A stretch of DNA of 64,000 nucleotides from Strongylocentrotus droebachiensis (lineage: Eukaryota; Echinodermata; Echinoidea; Camarodonta; Strongylocentrotidae). Every line of letters starts with the position of its first letter. Position 1 is the first letter of the stretch. The stretch spans positions 1-64,000 of the forward strand of contig JAVYIG010000876.1 of NCBI GenBank assembly GCA_035222895.1, given 5' to 3'. The notes below the pieces were generated by a model, which was given only the letters and a program-made list of their open reading frames with translations, was not told the DNA's origin and made no database searches. This document shows, in pieces, positions 54,101 to 57,100 of this stretch. The position numbers and the translations under genes are program-made.

Positions 54101-57100
54101 TCAGAGTACTAACATAATCATAAGTTATAAAGCAAAATGTAAGATCATGAAATTTACTGATGGTTTGGGGATGATGAAGCACATTTGCTAGAAAATAGGG
54201 GATATTCTTCAGACACATAAATTTGAAATTTTTAAATATTGTTTGCACTTACAAGAAACAAAGTTGACAATATCCACAGTGCATGCTGTCTGAAGACTCT
54301 GGACCTTGTTGAATGCAACCACCGTGACGTTATAGCTTGCAGCAGTACGGTATACATGAGTGACAGAAGGACCTAAAAGCAGATATATATGGAGATAAAT
54401 AAATGAAATTATACGGTACACATGTGGGTAACACTTAGGAAGTAATAATGATAATATTGGGTATTTAGGATGACTAAAGGTATCATAATACTTTAGTTTG
54501 GCTAAAGCCAGTTAATGAAAGAACAGTACTTAGACAAGTGCTACATTGGTCAGTTAAACCTGCTTTAGTGACCACTTGTTTAGGAAGACCACCTCTCTAT
54601 AAAGACCACATTTTTTGTTTCCCTTGAATATGGTTTTTCATCAAAACCTGTACTGAAGGAACCTGTACATAAAGACAACCTGCCTGTAAAGACCACTTTT
54701 CTTGTCTTTTGGATAAGATAGTACTACTATCTTCAGTGAAAGTGCGTTGCACTGTGTAGATAGTAGTACTATCTGCACAGTGCAACAAACTTTTCTTCTC
54801 CCATCAATGATGGGCAAACTATCTCTCATCATGTGATTTACTTTTGACCAATCGTAGAGCAAGATTCTTAGTATGTGGATTAATACTACTATTTATTATG
54901 ATTACTAACCTGCAAACAAGTAGTTGGTTTGGTCTCCCATGGACCAATTGAAGAAGAGGTTGTTTCCTTCATCCACTGTCACAGTCAGTATGGACATGTT
55001 ACCAAACGGGAACGTGTAGACTGGATGGTCAAAGTATAGCCCCGTAGGAGAGATGACAACGATGAAGGGTGTCCCCAGTGACTGGGAGACGTTGGTTAGG
55101 AGATTGTAGGCTGTGACGCTGACATGAAATTCTCCCTCTGTGTGAGAGAGAGTGAGGGGGAATATTTCTTATTTTGTATTTCATATTATGCACTTAGTTC
55201 AAACAACTATAAAAGATTCAGCTTGAGATTGTAATAAACTGTTCAACCATACTTGTATCTGCAAAATGCATAAATGTTGAAAAATCATAAAATCTTACAA
55301 ATGATGATGAAATGCCCTTTTGGCTCTCAGCATGAGATGTATTGGACAGTTTCTCATGGAATGCACTTTTTAATTACAACTTCTTTTGACTAACTTCAAG
55401 TCACTGCTTTCTCAGACATGACAACCATGGCAAACTATACTATGAATGCTAGCGAAGCCATCACATTCAACAACTTGGAAAAATATATGACATGATGGTA
55501 CTAAGTTTATATTCATGGTTCCTTTTTTTTGTTTCTCCCAATGTTTGGAGTGTTTCATGATATCAAGTTGTACTATTAAAGAAATTATTTTGAACTTTCA
55601 AGACATAGGAGGAGCCTTTCTTCAAAAGGAAAGCCTTAATTACTCAAAAAAATATTGGACCAAACATTACAATTTCAGGTTATTAGAGCTGTCTATGGCA
55701 GGAAAGGGTTAAGAAGATGATAAATAGCAAAGCAACTTACCTTCTGTGTAAACATGGGTGCCTAAACCATAGTAATTGCTGAATAAACCCAGCTGTCCTT
55801 CAATCACCTCCTCATAGCCGTCTCCGTAGTCGAAGGCAAAACTGATGTGAGAGCCCCAACACAGGGCACGGAAGACTACAGGATCAGTCTCCCAGTCGCC
55901 CGCTTCAGTTTGCTCCAGGGAAGCCCAGTTGTTCCCTTCGTAAACCTGCAATGAAAGCAACATCGGCCAAGATATTCACTATCTGTCTTCAATATGTCCT
56001 CTATATTTCACATGAGAAAAAGGCATGTCATTTAACGTATCATGAGGTATAACATAGCGGTAGCTTTGTGAATGAAATTGCATGAAAAGAAGCGCCTGGA
56101 ACGCAAAGGCCCAAATTCACAAAGTAGGTTTAACTTAACCCATGATTTAAACCCTCATTTACATAACCCATGGTTTAGCGCAACATAAGCGTACCTTGCC
56201 TTGGGCGCGTCTAATATTGGACCTCTGACTGTCTCACGCTTATTTTGCGCTCATAGGCTATGTAAATGAAGATTTAAACCATGGGTTAAATTTAAACCTC
56301 CTTTGTGAATTTGGGTTACTGTGCGTAATTGTTGAAAATCATATGTTCATGCCATGTCAATAGGACACAGAGCTAGTAATAATCTCAATTATCTTGATTA
56401 GACTTCGTATCACAAAAAATAATGTCATCACAACATTTAAATTAGATTTTATATTATTCACAGATGTCTTCAATAATGTTTTTTCCAGCAAGCCTTTTTA
56501 TGCCGGCGTTTTGCTAAGCTACCCAAGTTACAAGTACGTCTTTTGGACATCTCCATAAATCCTTGATCAAGCCAACAATGCTCTTTTCGTGGATGTACAT
56601 TTATTTAACATTTCAATAATTCAATCAGTCAGAAGATTATATCAAAAGATTTCCACGGCTAGATGAAATACATAGATTAAAGACGTGTGTGGGACTAGTC
56701 TTACGATATCATCATCCAATACTCACACTAAGTTCCAAAGCTATCGGGACTTGTTGGACCACGAAAGGTGTGGGGTAGTGATAGATCAGGGGATCCTGCT
56801 GCAAGGCATTCCTGGCACTCACACTGATGTAGTATTCTCCAGGCATACCGAAGGTGTGGAGGACTGCACTGTAACTCCCATTTCTAATAAACCGTTAGAG
56901 AAACAAAAATATTTGTTATTGACGTGGAGGATAATGATATTTCACATAAATCAAGGTACTAATAATTCCCCATACATTACCAAATAAATATCAACAATTA
57001 AATATTCATTTTCATATCCTGTACAGAAGACAACGAGTGAAATATGTTAAGATTGAAGCCACCAGAAATATATTCATCTGAAGATTCAATTGTCATCAAA

